The notes: generated from the sequence alone by a model not told the origin. A stretch of 64,000 nt of DNA from Halobaculum roseum (GCF_019880245.1 NZ_CP082286.1:558001-622000); one strand, 5' to 3'. Positions 42,601 to 50,687 are shown, counted from the stretch's first letter. Made by a program: numbers and translations.

Positions 42601-44192
42601 ACTTCCTCGCGGACCGACCCCTGCCCGACGCCGTCGCCCGCGACGACGAGCTCGCGAACCAGTACCGCACGGCGCTGATGACGCTTCGCGCCGTCGAGGA
42701 CAAGACCTACCGCGGGGCCAGCGTCGCCTCCCCGTCCGTGCCGTGGGGGGAGGCCGTCCACGCCGACGAGCAGAAGGGGTACGGCTACAACTTCGTGTGG
42801 GCGCGGGACCTGTATCAGGTGTTCACCGCCTCGCTGCTCACCGACGACATCGGCACCGCCGTCGATCAGCTGGAGTACGTCTACGAGTACCAGCAGGACG
42901 AGGACGGCTTCATCCCGCAGAACACCTACCTCAACGGCATCACCCGCTGGGGCGGCGAGCAGATGGACAACATCTCGTTCCCGGCGGTGATGGCCTACCA
43001 GCTGTGGGAGGCGGGCGTCGACTTCGCGGACACGCTGTACGACTACGAACACGTCCGCCGGTCGGCCGACTACGTCGCCCGCAACGGCCCCGCCAGCGGG
43101 CAGGAGCGCTGGGAGGAGGAGGCGGGCTACTCGCCGTCGTCGATCGCCGCCGAGATCGCCGGGTTGGCCTGCGCCGGGAAGCTCGGGCTGGAGACCGGCG
43201 ACGAGGCGAACGCGCTGGTGTGGCTCGCGCTGGCCGACCGCTGGACGGGCGAGGTGGAGACGTGGACCGCCACCGAGACGGGCACCGCCCGCCACACGCA
43301 CACGCCGTACTACGTCCGCGTCACCCGCGACGGCGACCCGGAGGCGGGCCACCTCCGAACCCTCGCCAACGACGGCCCGCGCCTCGACGAGCGCGACATC
43401 ATCGACGCCGGGTTCCTCGAACTCGTGCGCCTCGGGATCAAGCCGTGGGACGACGAGACGGTCCGCAACTCCGTGCGCGAGGTCGACGACACCATCCGCG
43501 TCGACCTGCCCGCGGGCGTCGCCTTCTACCGCTACAACGGCGACGGCTACGGCGAGCTCGACGAGGGGGACGTGGGCGCCCCGTGGTCGGTCGAGAACCA
43601 CGGGAAGGGGCGGCTGTGGCCCCTCCTGACGGGCGAGCGCGGCGAGTACGAGCTTCGGGCGGACCCGGCCGAGACCGACCGCGAGCCCGAGCTGGATCCG
43701 ACGGCGCTGCTGCGGACGATGCAGCGGTTCGCCAACTCAGGCCGGATGATCGCAGAGCAGGTGTGGGACCGCGACTACCGCACGGAGTACGACTGGGAGT
43801 ACGGCGAGGGGACCGGGAGCGCGACGCCGCTGGCGTGGTCGATGGCGCAGTTCGTCCGCCTCGCCCACGGCGTCGACGCCGGCGAGCCCGTCGAGACGCC
43901 CGCGTTCGTCCGCGACCGCTTCCTCGACCGGCGGCTCCACGACAGCGACGAGAAACCCGCCCTCCGCGTCGACACGAACTTCCAGGGCAACAGCGTCGTC
44001 GTCTCCGGCGAGACCACCGGCGCGCGCGTCGCCGTGACGACGCCCGTCGACTCGGCGATCGTCGACGCCGAGGACGGGGAGTTCGAGGCGACGCTCGACA
44101 TCGGCTACGGCGAGAACGACATCACCGTCGCCGCCGCCAGCGACGCGGACCTGGAGACGGCCGCGACGACCGTCTCCCGGTTCACGGTCTGA
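39633..44192 (+). CDS. Double GH15 glucoamylase/glucodextranase-like protein
   Basis: A 1519-residue protein built from two GH15 modules. Module 1 (about 1-690) has an N-terminal beta domain and an alpha/alpha barrel with candidate acid Glu457 (CQNLWEDMAGRFTHTAA) and base Glu653 (YLPEQWYDDGTPD). Module 2 (about 712-1430) has its own beta domain (WTTGEKFGVGTVAD, GYSVAVAMATADRFDW) and barrel with candidate acid Glu1161-1163 (RWEEEAGYSPSS) and base Glu1375 (MIAEQVWDRDYRTEYDW). A C-terminal beta domain (1437-1519) follows. No signal peptide is present. GH15 enzymes release glucose from chain ends. Both modules retain catalytic residues, which is unusual. Confidence 0.85.
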   Translation: MRLRTALNDYKRDREHGSAGTASTVRGGLSGRGERLVHVAPTGGIRDFSSALSGLSGIDRSRFGIETGERTYWFDELETVRQHYYRETTLVETEYDAGAFTVHQYDLTLGREHVTHVELRGSIPPEAHLVAFLTLAPEGQETRVGRLIHEGAGPLDGDAVEVFHRDEHDFVTASTGLEDVRAQIPERFEELLDPDPIALPRDGALNRYEDTHLSGDVVVTAPLERAGRGLRTTLVSALTDSDADRERALADLRECATDHADADELRTVARERAAVAIADDGPRRGTVRADMRALSLLEAPSGARIAGPEFDPFFRNSGGYGYTWFRDDARISHHLLDASEPLGLDLDPEVLARSARFYCEAQGSDGSWPHRVWAVDGSLAPGWANAHVEGRAGSDEYQADQTAITVAFLATLLREHRDALSPEDERRIRESVAAGVDALDDARGDDGLPRRCQNLWEDMAGRFTHTAATFVEAYAAVARAPVSEDLRERGRAAAEGTFEALDALWDDERGTYAVRLVGGERDDRLDASTFALVDALAAVEAVDGIGVDPEDVDRVADHVRASLEGLYRDPAESAVEGLIRYEGDEWRTEGQDGEKVWTLATAMGAGGAATLGALLEDRGREQTAAWLFDRAAELYGLLEDGGPLTTPMGYLPEQWYDDGTPDSATPLGYAHCFRLGVTATLAEHDALPSAAAAPSAPTDRPRWTTGEKFGVGTVADHGEPDASRVWFTLTEGALTEVRFPRVDLMNLRTLDFIVSAADDDYTVRTHVEGQRDEEDTVERRVHPIADDALAYEHVITETGDGRGHEWELRVEYAVDPNHDALVADVEFRAGDDGEYHVFAAADTALTNTGTRDRGLRLGQPGSHHLVARDAGAYTGERGDARLVDEGGNGYSVAVAMATADRFDWATVCAAGSDELSALFATGEVPRTRSSVDNDNVVLVGRLGAGRHTSETLALGFARQADASAALGEAVGSLATGYDEVATAYRESWRDFLADRPLPDAVARDDELANQYRTALMTLRAVEDKTYRGASVASPSVPWGEAVHADEQKGYGYNFVWARDLYQVFTASLLTDDIGTAVDQLEYVYEYQQDEDGFIPQNTYLNGITRWGGEQMDNISFPAVMAYQLWEAGVDFADTLYDYEHVRRSADYVARNGPASGQERWEEEAGYSPSSIAAEIAGLACAGKLGLETGDEANALVWLALADRWTGEVETWTATETGTARHTHTPYYVRVTRDGDPEAGHLRTLANDGPRLDERDIIDAGFLELVRLGIKPWDDETVRNSVREVDDTIRVDLPAGVAFYRYNGDGYGELDEGDVGAPWSVENHGKGRLWPLLTGERGEYELRADPAETDREPELDPTALLRTMQRFANSGRMIAEQVWDRDYRTEYDWEYGEGTGSATPLAWSMAQFVRLAHGVDAGEPVETPAFVRDRFLDRRLHDSDEKPALRVDTNFQGNSVVVSGETTGARVAVTTPVDSAIVDAEDGEFEATLDIGYGENDITVAAASDADLETAATTVSRFTV

Positions 44193-44365
44193 CTGTCGGT
44201 CGGGCTGGCGCCAGCCAGCGCCGACCCCCGCCCGCGTCGTCCGTTCCACGCCGGTTCCCGAGATCGGTGACCGGTGATCGCTCGTCCACACATCGCCGAA
44301 ATTCCTAGTAGGAGTATATACAACATCAGGGGTACCTTTACCACCGGACGAGTCAATCAACTCAT

Positions 44366-44836
44366 ATGACCGAGCCGGAGACGACGTACGTCGGGAAGGC
44401 GTGCGCGTACATCACTCGCGGCGGCTCGCAGCTACTGGTGTTCGAGGGACCGGGACACGACGGCCTCCAGATCCCGAAGGGAACGATCGAACCCGGCGAA
44501 CGGCCGCGAAGCGCGCTGTTTCGGGAGGTACGAGAGGAGAGCGGCCTTGCGACGCTGGCGAGCGTCGACAAGCTGGCGACGGACGTGTGGACCCGGCGCG
44601 AGTCGCCGCCGAAGGCGTACGTGCGCCACTTCTATCACGCGAGCGTCCACGAGCCGCGCGACGAGTGGACCCACGTCGTCCGCGACGGCGGCGGCGAGCA
44701 CGGCAGCGAGTTCGAGTTCTCCTGGGTCGACATCGGCGAGGCGCGCGACCGGGAGTTCGCGCTGGCGCTCGACGACTACGTCCACCGCCTCTCGGCGGTC
44801 CCAAGCGCCGTCGAGGTCGCCGGGGCCGCCGACTGA
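44366..44836 (+). CDS. Nudix hydrolase family protein
   Basis: A 156-residue protein. The Nudix box G-x5-E-x7-R-E-x2-E-E-x-G is complete: Gly39, Glu45, Arg53, Glu54, Glu57, Glu58 and Gly60. Strands before and after follow the family order (KACAYITRGGSQLLVFEGPG, FEFSWVDIGEA). It would hydrolyse a nucleoside diphosphate linked to another moiety, with magnesium. The substrate is not evident. The upstream region contains GTATATAC and CCTTTACC boxes, the latter about 27 bases from the ATG. Confidence 0.88.
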   Translation: MTEPETTYVGKACAYITRGGSQLLVFEGPGHDGLQIPKGTIEPGERPRSALFREVREESGLATLASVDKLATDVWTRRESPPKAYVRHFYHASVHEPRDEWTHVVRDGGGEHGSEFEFSWVDIGEARDREFALALDDYVHRLSAVPSAVEVAGAAD

Positions 44837-44895
44837 GTCGCGGCCGCCGGCGAGTAGCCTGCGAATCGACTACCGGGGTCCCGCAGCCGGCGAAC

Positions 44896-44904
44896 GGATT
44901 TATG
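44896..44904 (+). promoter_or_regulatory. TATA-like box of the UPF0173 gene
   Basis: GATTTATGT lies about 27-35 bases before the first ATG, supporting the longer of two possible starts. Confidence 0.45.
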
Positions 44905-44930
44905 TGTAATTCGACCGAACACACGGGTGC

Positions 44931-45659
44931 ATGACACCCATGGACCTCACCTGGCACGGCCATTCCACCTGGACCGTCGAGATCGAGGACACCACCTTCC
45001 TGATCGACCCGTTCTTCGACAACCCCCACACCGACACCGACCCGGAGGAGGTCGACCCCGACCACGTGCTGCTCACGCACGGCCACGCCGACCACATCGC
45101 GGACGTGGACCGCTTCCGCGGCGCCCACGTCGTCGGCACGCCCGAGGTCACCGGCTACGTCACCGACGAGTACGGCGTCGATGACACCACGGGAATGAAC
45201 CTCGGCGGCACCGTCGAGCTGGGCGACGCGTTCGTGACGATGGTCCGCGCGGACCACACGAACGGGCTCGACACCGGCTACGGCGCCTCCGGCGGCACCC
45301 CCGGGGGGTACGTCATCTCCGAGACGAAGCCGACCCAGGAGTCCGACCCCGATAGCACCTCCTTCTATCACGCCGGCGACACCGCGCTCATGACGGAGAT
45401 GCGCGACGTGATCGCGCCGTTCCTCGAGCCCGACGCGGCCGCGGTCCCCGCCGGCGACCACTTCACGATGGGGCCCGCGCAGGCGGCCATCGCCGTCGAC
45501 TGGCTCGACGTGGACTACGCGTTCCCCATGCACTACGACTCGTTCCCGCCGATCGAGATCGACCCCGACGACTTCGTCCGCGAGGTCCGCGCGACCGGCA
45601 GCGACGCCGAGGCGATCGTTCTCGGCGACGACGAGACGTTCACGATCGGGGGAGAGTAA
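44931..45659 (+). CDS. UPF0173 metal-dependent hydrolase (metallo-beta-lactamase fold)
   Basis: A 242-residue protein. The MBL metal motif is [12 protein letters not shown] (His50, His52, Asp54, His55), with later ligands in [16 protein letters not shown] and [10 protein letters not shown]. The whole pattern, including WHGHSTW at the start and [15 protein letters not shown], matches the UPF0173 family. The reaction is unknown; members are presumed zinc- or manganese-dependent hydrolases. An ATG nine bases downstream is an alternative start. OsmC follows on the same strand with its own promoter. Confidence 0.9.
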   Translation: MTPMDLTWHGHSTWTVEIEDTTFLIDPFFDNPHTDTDPEEVDPDHVLLTHGHADHIADVDRFRGAHVVGTPEVTGYVTDEYGVDDTTGMNLGGTVELGDAFVTMVRADHTNGLDTGYGASGGTPGGYVISETKPTQESDPDSTSFYHAGDTALMTEMRDVIAPFLEPDAAAVPAGDHFTMGPAQAAIAVDWLDVDYAFPMHYDSFPPIEIDPDDFVREVRATGSDAEAIVLGDDETFTIGGE

Positions 45660-45720
45660 GTCGCCGCCGGAACCGGACTCGGCGTCGGTACCCGTGAACC
45701 GGTGTCGTCCGCAGTAACAA

Positions 45721-45728
45721 GGTTTACG
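45721..45728 (+). promoter_or_regulatory. TATA-like box of the OsmC gene
   Basis: GGTTTACG lies 27-34 bases before the ATG. Confidence 0.45.
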
Positions 45729-45754
45729 CGCGAACCGCCCTTGGTGCCGGACGC

Positions 45755-46153
45755 ATGTCCGATATCGAGACCTCCACCGTCAGCGAAGAGGGCTTCACCA
45801 GCACGAGCCAGATCGGCGACTTCTCGCTCACCGTCGACGCGCTCGGCGAGGACGGCCCCGACCCGAACTCCGTCCTCGTGGCCGACTACGCCTCCTGCTT
45901 CCTGCCCGCCTTCCGCGTCGGGGGGCAGCAGCGCGGGCACGAGGACCTCGGGCAGGTCCAGATCGACGCCGAGGCCGACCTCGACGACGACGACGACCTC
46001 ACCGCGATCCGCTTCGACATCCACGTCGAGGCGGACGTCGACGACGAGACGCTCGCCGACATCGTCGAGCGTGCCGAGGGCATCTGCCACGTCCACTCGG
46101 CGCTGCGCGAGGGGCTCCGCGCCGACATCACGGCCCACGCCGACGCCTTCTAA
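45755..46153 (+). CDS. OsmC family protein
   Basis: A 132-residue OsmC/Ohr-fold protein. The two characteristic cysteines are present, Cys48 (DYASCFLPAF) and Cys111 (EGICHVHSAL), placed as in peroxide-reducing family members. It would reduce organic or hydrogen peroxides using thiols, as dimers in the cytosol. No regulator of the OhrR type lies nearby. A T-run terminator-like sequence follows at 46185-46190. Confidence 0.88.
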   Translation: MSDIETSTVSEEGFTSTSQIGDFSLTVDALGEDGPDPNSVLVADYASCFLPAFRVGGQQRGHEDLGQVQIDAEADLDDDDDLTAIRFDIHVEADVDDETLADIVERAEGICHVHSALREGLRADITAHADAF

Positions 46154-46184
46154 GGCCGGCGCGGCCGCTCACGGGACGAACTCA

Positions 46185-46190
46185 TTTTTT
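46185..46190 (+). terminator. T-run terminator-like sequence after osmC
   Basis: Six T residues follow the GC-rich stretch immediately after the osmC stop codon; archaeal RNA polymerase stops at such T-tracts. Confidence 0.4.
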
Positions 46191-46235
46191 CGGGAAACGA
46201 CGACCGGGAGCGACGGCTTCGCGTCGCCTGCGGAC

Positions 46236-46385
46236 TCAGCGACGGCTGTCGTCGCCGCGGTAGGATCGGTACGTCATCGCGCGGCCGTCGATGATCACGA
46301 CCTCCTCGTCGGTGCGGTCGCTCGCACCCCCGACGGGGTCGTCCGGCTCGTCACGGAAGACGTACGGTGAGTCGCGCTCTTCCAT
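46236..46385 (-). CDS. Small hypothetical protein (49 aa)
   Basis: A 49-residue highly charged product, starting MEERDSPYVFRDEPDDPVGG, then EEVVIIDGRAMTYRSYRGDD and ending SRR. A clear TATA-like GTATAAAT lies 24-31 bases upstream when read leftward from the start, so it is very likely a leaderless transcribed gene despite its length. It has no cysteines or membrane helix. It is convergent with osmC. Function unknown. Confidence 0.6.
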   Translation of the reverse strand: MEERDSPYVFRDEPDDPVGGASDRTDEEVVIIDGRAMTYRSYRGDDSRR

Positions 46386-46692
46386 GGTAGTGGATACCAC
46401 ATCACCACGTATAAATCTTCGTCAGACAGTCTCTGGCATGATTTTTGGGGCCGCGCCGTCGTCCGTCGGATCGCCGGATCTCCGGACTACCGGCGGGCGA
46501 GATTTCAGACCGCCGGCCCGTTCACTCTTCACGGGGCCCGTTGACTCGTCGCGGGCGATCATCACCCGCGGGCGCGTTGATTCCCCGCGGCCGTGGGACT
46601 CCCAGCCCGTCGCTGGCCGGTGTGAACTCCCACCCGTCACGGATCCGTGAACGGTAACGCGTATGTGTCGTCGGTCCTCGAATCGACATACA
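46386..46692. other. Intergenic region before GTP cyclohydrolase III
   Basis: 307 bases. The left end holds the leftward promoter of the 49-residue protein (TATA at 46409-46416). A short T-run lies near 46441. The rest is G/C-rich with repeated GGCCCGTT/CGGCGGG-like words; I see no supported gene, and the cyclohydrolase promoter is not obvious. Confidence 0.5.
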
Positions 46693-47445
46693 GTGACCGC
46701 CGCGCAGTTGACGTTGGTGCAGATCGACAACTACGGTCCGTGGACCGTGACGCCGGAGCCCCGTCGGGAGATGGACCTCCAGACGCTCCAGTCGCGCCTG
46801 TTCGCGGACATGGCACAGTACATCGGCAACCGGGGCGGCTACGTCTTCTTCACCCGCTTCGACAACATGGTCGCCGTGACGAACGGCCTCGACCGCCGGG
46901 ACCACGAACTCCTCCAGGAGTCCGTGGGGAACCGCTACCCCGTCACGGTGAGCCTCGGCGTCGGCGTCGACGAGGTGCCGATCGAGGCGCTGGAGACGGC
47001 CACCGAGCGCGTGCAGGCGGCCGGATCCGCCCAGTCGTCGGACCGCAGCGAGGTCCTCGCGGGCGAGTTCCACGGCGGCGACGCCGCGGACGACGTTCAC
47101 ATCGCGCACTTCGACGTGAACGACGCGACGGGGAAGTACACCGACCGGCTCAACGAGTTCGACTCGTTCATCAACATCGAGCAGGGGTACGCCTCGCTGA
47201 TGAAGTACATGCGCGAGGAGCACGGCGCGCTCTCCTTCTTCGTCGGCGGCGACAACGTCATCGCGGCGTGTCCGAACCTCTCGCACGAGGAGTACATGGG
47301 CGCGATCGACCACGTGGCGGACGACGCCGACGTCCAGCTCAAGGTCGGGGTCGGCTCGGGCGCGACGCCCCACGAGGCCGGCTTCGCGGCGAAACACGCC
47401 CTCGAGGACTGCCGCTACGAGGGGACGCTCGTCGAGTTCGCCTGA
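46693..47445 (+). CDS. gch3: GTP cyclohydrolase III
   Basis: A 250-residue protein of the archaeal-type GTP cyclohydrolase III family: it opens QLTLVQIDNYGPWTVTPEPR, then GNRGGYVFFTRFDNMVAVTN and the second related half SLMKYMREEHGALSFFVGGDNVIAACPNL. The two halves form GGDEF-like cyclase folds, each with a metal site. It hydrolyses GTP to 2-amino-5-formylamino-6-ribosylaminopyrimidinone phosphate, the first archaeal step to riboflavin or F420 precursors. The start is GTG; the frame is open 10 codons upstream but these lack family similarity. Confidence 0.92.
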   Translation: MTAAQLTLVQIDNYGPWTVTPEPRREMDLQTLQSRLFADMAQYIGNRGGYVFFTRFDNMVAVTNGLDRRDHELLQESVGNRYPVTVSLGVGVDEVPIEALETATERVQAAGSAQSSDRSEVLAGEFHGGDAADDVHIAHFDVNDATGKYTDRLNEFDSFINIEQGYASLMKYMREEHGALSFFVGGDNVIAACPNLSHEEYMGAIDHVADDADVQLKVGVGSGATPHEAGFAAKHALEDCRYEGTLVEFA

Positions 47446-47504
47446 ACGCGACCGAACGTCCCGACACCGACACGGTTGTGTCGCCGCCGACCCGACGCAC
47501 CCCC

Positions 47505-48395
47505 ATGACCGACCGCGACTCCGAACCGCCGGCCGCGACGGATCCGTCCGGGTCCCGCCGCGATCGCGCCCGCGCGAGCCTCCTCGGGGTGGCCTGCGGC
47601 GACGCCCTCGGGCGCCCCGTCGCCGGCGACGCCCCGGCCGCCGTCCGCGACCGCCACGGCCGCGTGACGGAGATGCTCGGCGCCGACGGCCGCCCCGCCG
47701 GAACGACTACCGACCCAACGGCCGCCGCCGTCGCGTCGGCGGACCGACTGCTCGGTCGGGGCGACGGCGACCGGTCGGATCGCTCGGCGGACCCCGGAGT
47801 GACGACGGGCGCCGCCTCACTTCTCGCCGCCGTCCCGTACGGCTGCCTCGTGGGGGACGCGCACGACCGGGCCGCCGCGGCGGCCGAGGCCGCCGTCGCG
47901 ACCGGAACGGCCGCCGGCGACGATGTCGCGGCCGAGTCGTCCGCGGCGCTCGCGGCGGTCGTGGGTGAACTCGTCGACGGCGAATCCGTCGCGGACGCGG
48001 TGTCGACGGCCATGAGCGTCGCCGTGGCGCGGGACGCGCCGGTTCCAGTGCGCGAGACGCTGTCGGTCGTCGGCGACCGCGGCGCCGTGACCATCGACCC
48101 CGCGGGCGACCCGGCGGCGGTGTTCGAGACGGCACTCCACGAGGCGGTCGCCGCGGCGGACGCCGAGGAGGCGATCGTCTCGGCGGTCAGCCGCGGGGGG
48201 CACGCGAGCGTGCTCGGCGCCGTCGCCGGCGCGGTCGCGGGGGCGCGCTTCGGAGCGGTCGAGGAGGGGGACGCGATCCCGGCGCGCTGGTTGAACGAAC
48301 TCGGCGGGGCGGCGGATCTCCGGGCGCTCGCCGACGCGCTCGTCGCGCGGGAGGTCCGGGTCGACTCCGGGGTCGACACCGGCAGGGACGCCTGA
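47505..48395 (+). CDS. ADP-ribosylglycohydrolase (DraG) family protein, degenerate
   Basis: A 296-residue helical protein. The N-terminal signature LLGVACGDALGRPVA (Gly32, Asp33) matches the DraG family. However, the two metal motifs are altered: the expected TDDT is TDPT (residues 69-72), and the expected GGDTD near the C-terminus is GGHAS (231-235), so the dinuclear magnesium site should not form in the usual way. The surrounding helix ASVLGAVAGAVAGARFGAVE is otherwise intact. It may bind ADP-ribosylated ligands without hydrolysing them. It is 59 bases after the GTP cyclohydrolase gene. Confidence 0.8.
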   Translation: MTDRDSEPPAATDPSGSRRDRARASLLGVACGDALGRPVAGDAPAAVRDRHGRVTEMLGADGRPAGTTTDPTAAAVASADRLLGRGDGDRSDRSADPGVTTGAASLLAAVPYGCLVGDAHDRAAAAAEAAVATGTAAGDDVAAESSAALAAVVGELVDGESVADAVSTAMSVAVARDAPVPVRETLSVVGDRGAVTIDPAGDPAAVFETALHEAVAAADAEEAIVSAVSRGGHASVLGAVAGAVAGARFGAVEEGDAIPARWLNELGGAADLRALADALVAREVRVDSGVDTGRDA

Positions 48396-48437
48396 ACCGA
48401 CGGCAGTGGGAACCCGTGTCACCGTTCCCGAAGCTTC

Positions 48438-49253
48438 GTGAGGGGGGCCGCCATCGGATCGGCCGTGCACCACGACTACCACGTCCACTCGACGTACTCG
48501 GACGGGTACTTCATCGAGTTCATGGCGACGGCGGCCGCGGAGGCGGGGCTGTCCGGCATCGGCATCGCGGACCACTGCGTCGTCTCGGAGGACCCGGCCG
48601 AGGACCGCTATCGTCGCGAGATGGGGTTCAACCTCGACCTCACCTACGAGCGCCGCCGCGACGCGATCGAGCGACTGCGCGACCGCGTCGACGTGCGCCT
48701 GTTCGACGCGGTGGAGTTGGACTACGAGCCCCGCGACGAGGCGGCGATCGCGTCGTTCCTCGAGGAGGCGGAGTTCGATTACGCGATCGGGAGCGTCCAC
48801 GACCTGGAGGACGTGAACGTCCACGTCCGCGACTACTTCGCCGACAAGTCCGAGCGGGAGCGCCGCGCGCTCGTCGACGAGTACTTCGAGAAGCTGGTCG
48901 CGCTCGCGGAGTCCGAGCTGTTCGCCATCGCGGCACACCCGGACCTCGTGGAGCGGAACCCCGCCCTCCGCGGGCTTGCGACCCGGGATCACTACGACCG
49001 CGCGGCCGCGGCGTTCGCCGAGTCGCGGACGGTGCCCGAACTCAACGCCGGGCGCGTGCTCGACGACTACGGCGCGTTGCACCCCGCGCCGGGGTTCCTC
49101 GACGCGCTGGCCGACCACGGCGTCGCCGTCGCGGTCGGCACCGACAGCCACCGGCCGGCCGCCATCGAGCCCCGCGTCGAGCGCATCGACGCCGAGTTGG
49201 CCGAGCGCGGGCTGGAGCCGGTTCGAGTGATGGACGTCCCGGACGCCAGTTGA
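48438..49253 (+). CDS. PHP-domain phosphoesterase (histidinol-phosphatase-like)
   Basis: A 271-residue PHP fold protein. Metal ligands appear in the usual places: DYHVHSTYSDG near the start, GIGIADHCVVSE, VELDYEPRD, IGSVHDLEDVNV, AIAAHPDLVE and VGTDSHRPA near the end. It resembles archaeal histidinol-phosphatase-like members, but the family also includes other phosphoesterases, and hisC is more than 20 kb away. A GTG is used; a second GTG 27 bases later (before HHDYHVH) is an equally likely start. Confidence 0.8.
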   Translation: MRGAAIGSAVHHDYHVHSTYSDGYFIEFMATAAAEAGLSGIGIADHCVVSEDPAEDRYRREMGFNLDLTYERRRDAIERLRDRVDVRLFDAVELDYEPRDEAAIASFLEEAEFDYAIGSVHDLEDVNVHVRDYFADKSERERRALVDEYFEKLVALAESELFAIAAHPDLVERNPALRGLATRDHYDRAAAAFAESRTVPELNAGRVLDDYGALHPAPGFLDALADHGVAVAVGTDSHRPAAIEPRVERIDAELAERGLEPVRVMDVPDAS

Positions 49254-49270
49254 CTGCGAGAATCCCGCGG

Positions 49271-49558
49271 TTATTGGATGTGGCCTTCCTCGCGGAGCTG
49301 CTGGGCGTCGTCGGACTCGTAGCGCCAGACGACCTCCGCCTTCTCGTCCTGCCAGTCCCACGGCTCGGCGATGACGATGTCTCCCTCCTTGACCCACGTC
49401 CGGAAGCGCATTCGACCGGGGATCCGGCCCATGCGCTCTTCCCCGTCGGCACACCGGAGCGTGACCCGCCGGCCGCCGAGCATGTCGGTGACGGTGGCGA
49501 ACACCTGGTTGTCGTCGGGCATCCTGAGGGGTTTGCGATTTCCTGTGTCGTCGCTCAT
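49271..49558 (-). CDS. eif1A: Translation initiation factor aIF-1A
   Basis: A 95-residue S1-like OB-fold factor. After a short basic tail ([20 protein letters not shown]) come the OB strands with [20 protein letters not shown] and [20 protein letters not shown], all hallmark eIF1A features. It binds the small ribosomal subunit A-site during initiation. A TATA-like stretch (TACTTATCCC on the minus strand, about 49578-49590) lies 25 bases upstream. It is convergent with the PHP gene. Confidence 0.95.
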   Translation of the reverse strand: MSDDTGNRKPLRMPDDNQVFATVTDMLGGRRVTLRCADGEERMGRIPGRMRFRTWVKEGDIVIAEPWDWQDEKAEVVWRYESDDAQQLREEGHIQ

Positions 49559-49751
49559 GGACGCCGGTAGGTGACCGAGTGGGATAAGTACGTGTATTCG
49601 GCGAGCGACGGACGCCGGCGCCGACAGCCGACGGCCGACACCGGTCGCGTCCGACTCGGTCCCCTCAGCGGTCACGTCCCGCGGTTTTCGGTCGTTCGCT
49701 AAAACTCCGTTTAGGGAGGCTTTTTCCGGCGTCGACCCATACCCTGGAGCG

Positions 49752-49796
49752 ATGACCGCACTCGCGACGACGACTCACGTCGGTGGTGACCGATGA
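49752..49796 (+). CDS. Upstream mini-ORF overlapping the proteasome alpha start
   Basis: A 14-codon reading frame, [14 protein letters not shown], ends with TGA in the sequence ATGA, in which the ATG of the proteasome alpha gene lies. Such an overlap permits translational coupling. The peptide has no recognised function and the frame may be chance. Confidence 0.25.
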   Translation: MTALATTTHVGGDR

Positions 49797-50554
49797 GGGG
49801 GAACGACCAGCAGGCGTACGACCGCGGCACGTCGCTGTTCTCCCCGGACGGCCGGATCTATCAGGTCGAGTACGCCCGCGAGGCCGTCTCCCGGGGCGCT
49901 CCCTCCGTCGGCGTCCGCACGAGCGAGGGCGTCGTGCTCGCGGCGCAGGCACAGGCGTCCTCCAGCCTGATGGAGTCGGAGTCGATCGAGAAGCTCCACA
50001 AGCTCGACGACCACATCGGCACCGCCAGCGCGGGCCACGTCGCCGACGCCCGCCAGCTCATCGACTACGCCCGCCGGATGGCACAGGGCAACCGCCTGCG
50101 GTACACGGAGCCGGTCGGCGTCGAGACGCTGACGAAGTACGTCACCGACCACATCCAGGAGAACACCCAGCGCGGCGGCACGCGCCCGTACGGCGCCGCG
50201 CTCCTCGTCGGCGGCTTCGAGGACGGCAAGCCACGCCTGTTCGGCGCCGACCCCTCCGGGACGCCCCACGAGTGGAAGGCGACCGCGATCGGCGGGTCCC
50301 GCCAGGAGATCCAGGAACTCCTGGAGGAGGAGTGGAGCGAGGAGCTCACGCTCGACGACGGGATCAGCCTCGCGCTGCGCTCGCTGTTCGAGGTCAACGA
50401 CGAGCTCACCCCGAACGATGTCTCGCTCGCGACCGTCTCCGAGGACGGCTACACCTCCTTCACGGCCGACGAGATCGCCGACCTCGTCGAGGGTCTCGAT
50501 CTGAATACCGAGGAGGACGCGGACGAAGACGCGGACGACGACGCCGAAGAGTAA
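49793..50554 (+). CDS. psmA: Proteasome alpha subunit (PsmC-type)
   Basis: A 253-residue alpha-type 20S core subunit. The N-terminal gate and H0 helix region reads QAYDRGTSLFSPDGRIYQVE, followed by YAREAVSRGAPSVGVRTSEG and HIGTASAGHVADARQLIDYA. No propeptide or catalytic Thr is present, as expected of alpha subunits. Haloarchaea have two alpha types; the start and the LMESESIEKLHKLDDHIG stretch look closer to the second type (PsmC/alpha2 of Haloferax, from memory). The last 20 residues are an acidic tail. A 14-codon frame precedes it, overlapping at ATGA. Confidence 0.92.
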   Translation: MRGNDQQAYDRGTSLFSPDGRIYQVEYAREAVSRGAPSVGVRTSEGVVLAAQAQASSSLMESESIEKLHKLDDHIGTASAGHVADARQLIDYARRMAQGNRLRYTEPVGVETLTKYVTDHIQENTQRGGTRPYGAALLVGGFEDGKPRLFGADPSGTPHEWKATAIGGSRQEIQELLEEEWSEELTLDDGISLALRSLFEVNDELTPNDVSLATVSEDGYTSFTADEIADLVEGLDLNTEEDADEDADDDAEE

Positions 50555-50687
50555 CGCGCTCGCTCGGCCGCGACGCCGTTCGAACCGGGTTCCGTTTTCT
50601 CCACCCGTGCTCCGGCGATAGCGACCGCGTCGGCGACGCCGACATCGGACCGGTCGATTCAACGGCGCCGGCGTCGTACGACGGACG

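Noticed and set aside
39321-43601. A very long open frame on the minus strand across the double GH15 gene
   Set aside because: It is antisense to a clear GH15 gene, rich in Arg/Val/Leu without conserved motifs, and arises because high-GC third positions remove stop codons.
50560-50680. A hairpin terminator after the proteasome alpha gene
   Set aside because: Only a short T-run (CCGTTTTCTCC) is present with no stable stem; evidence too weak to annotate.
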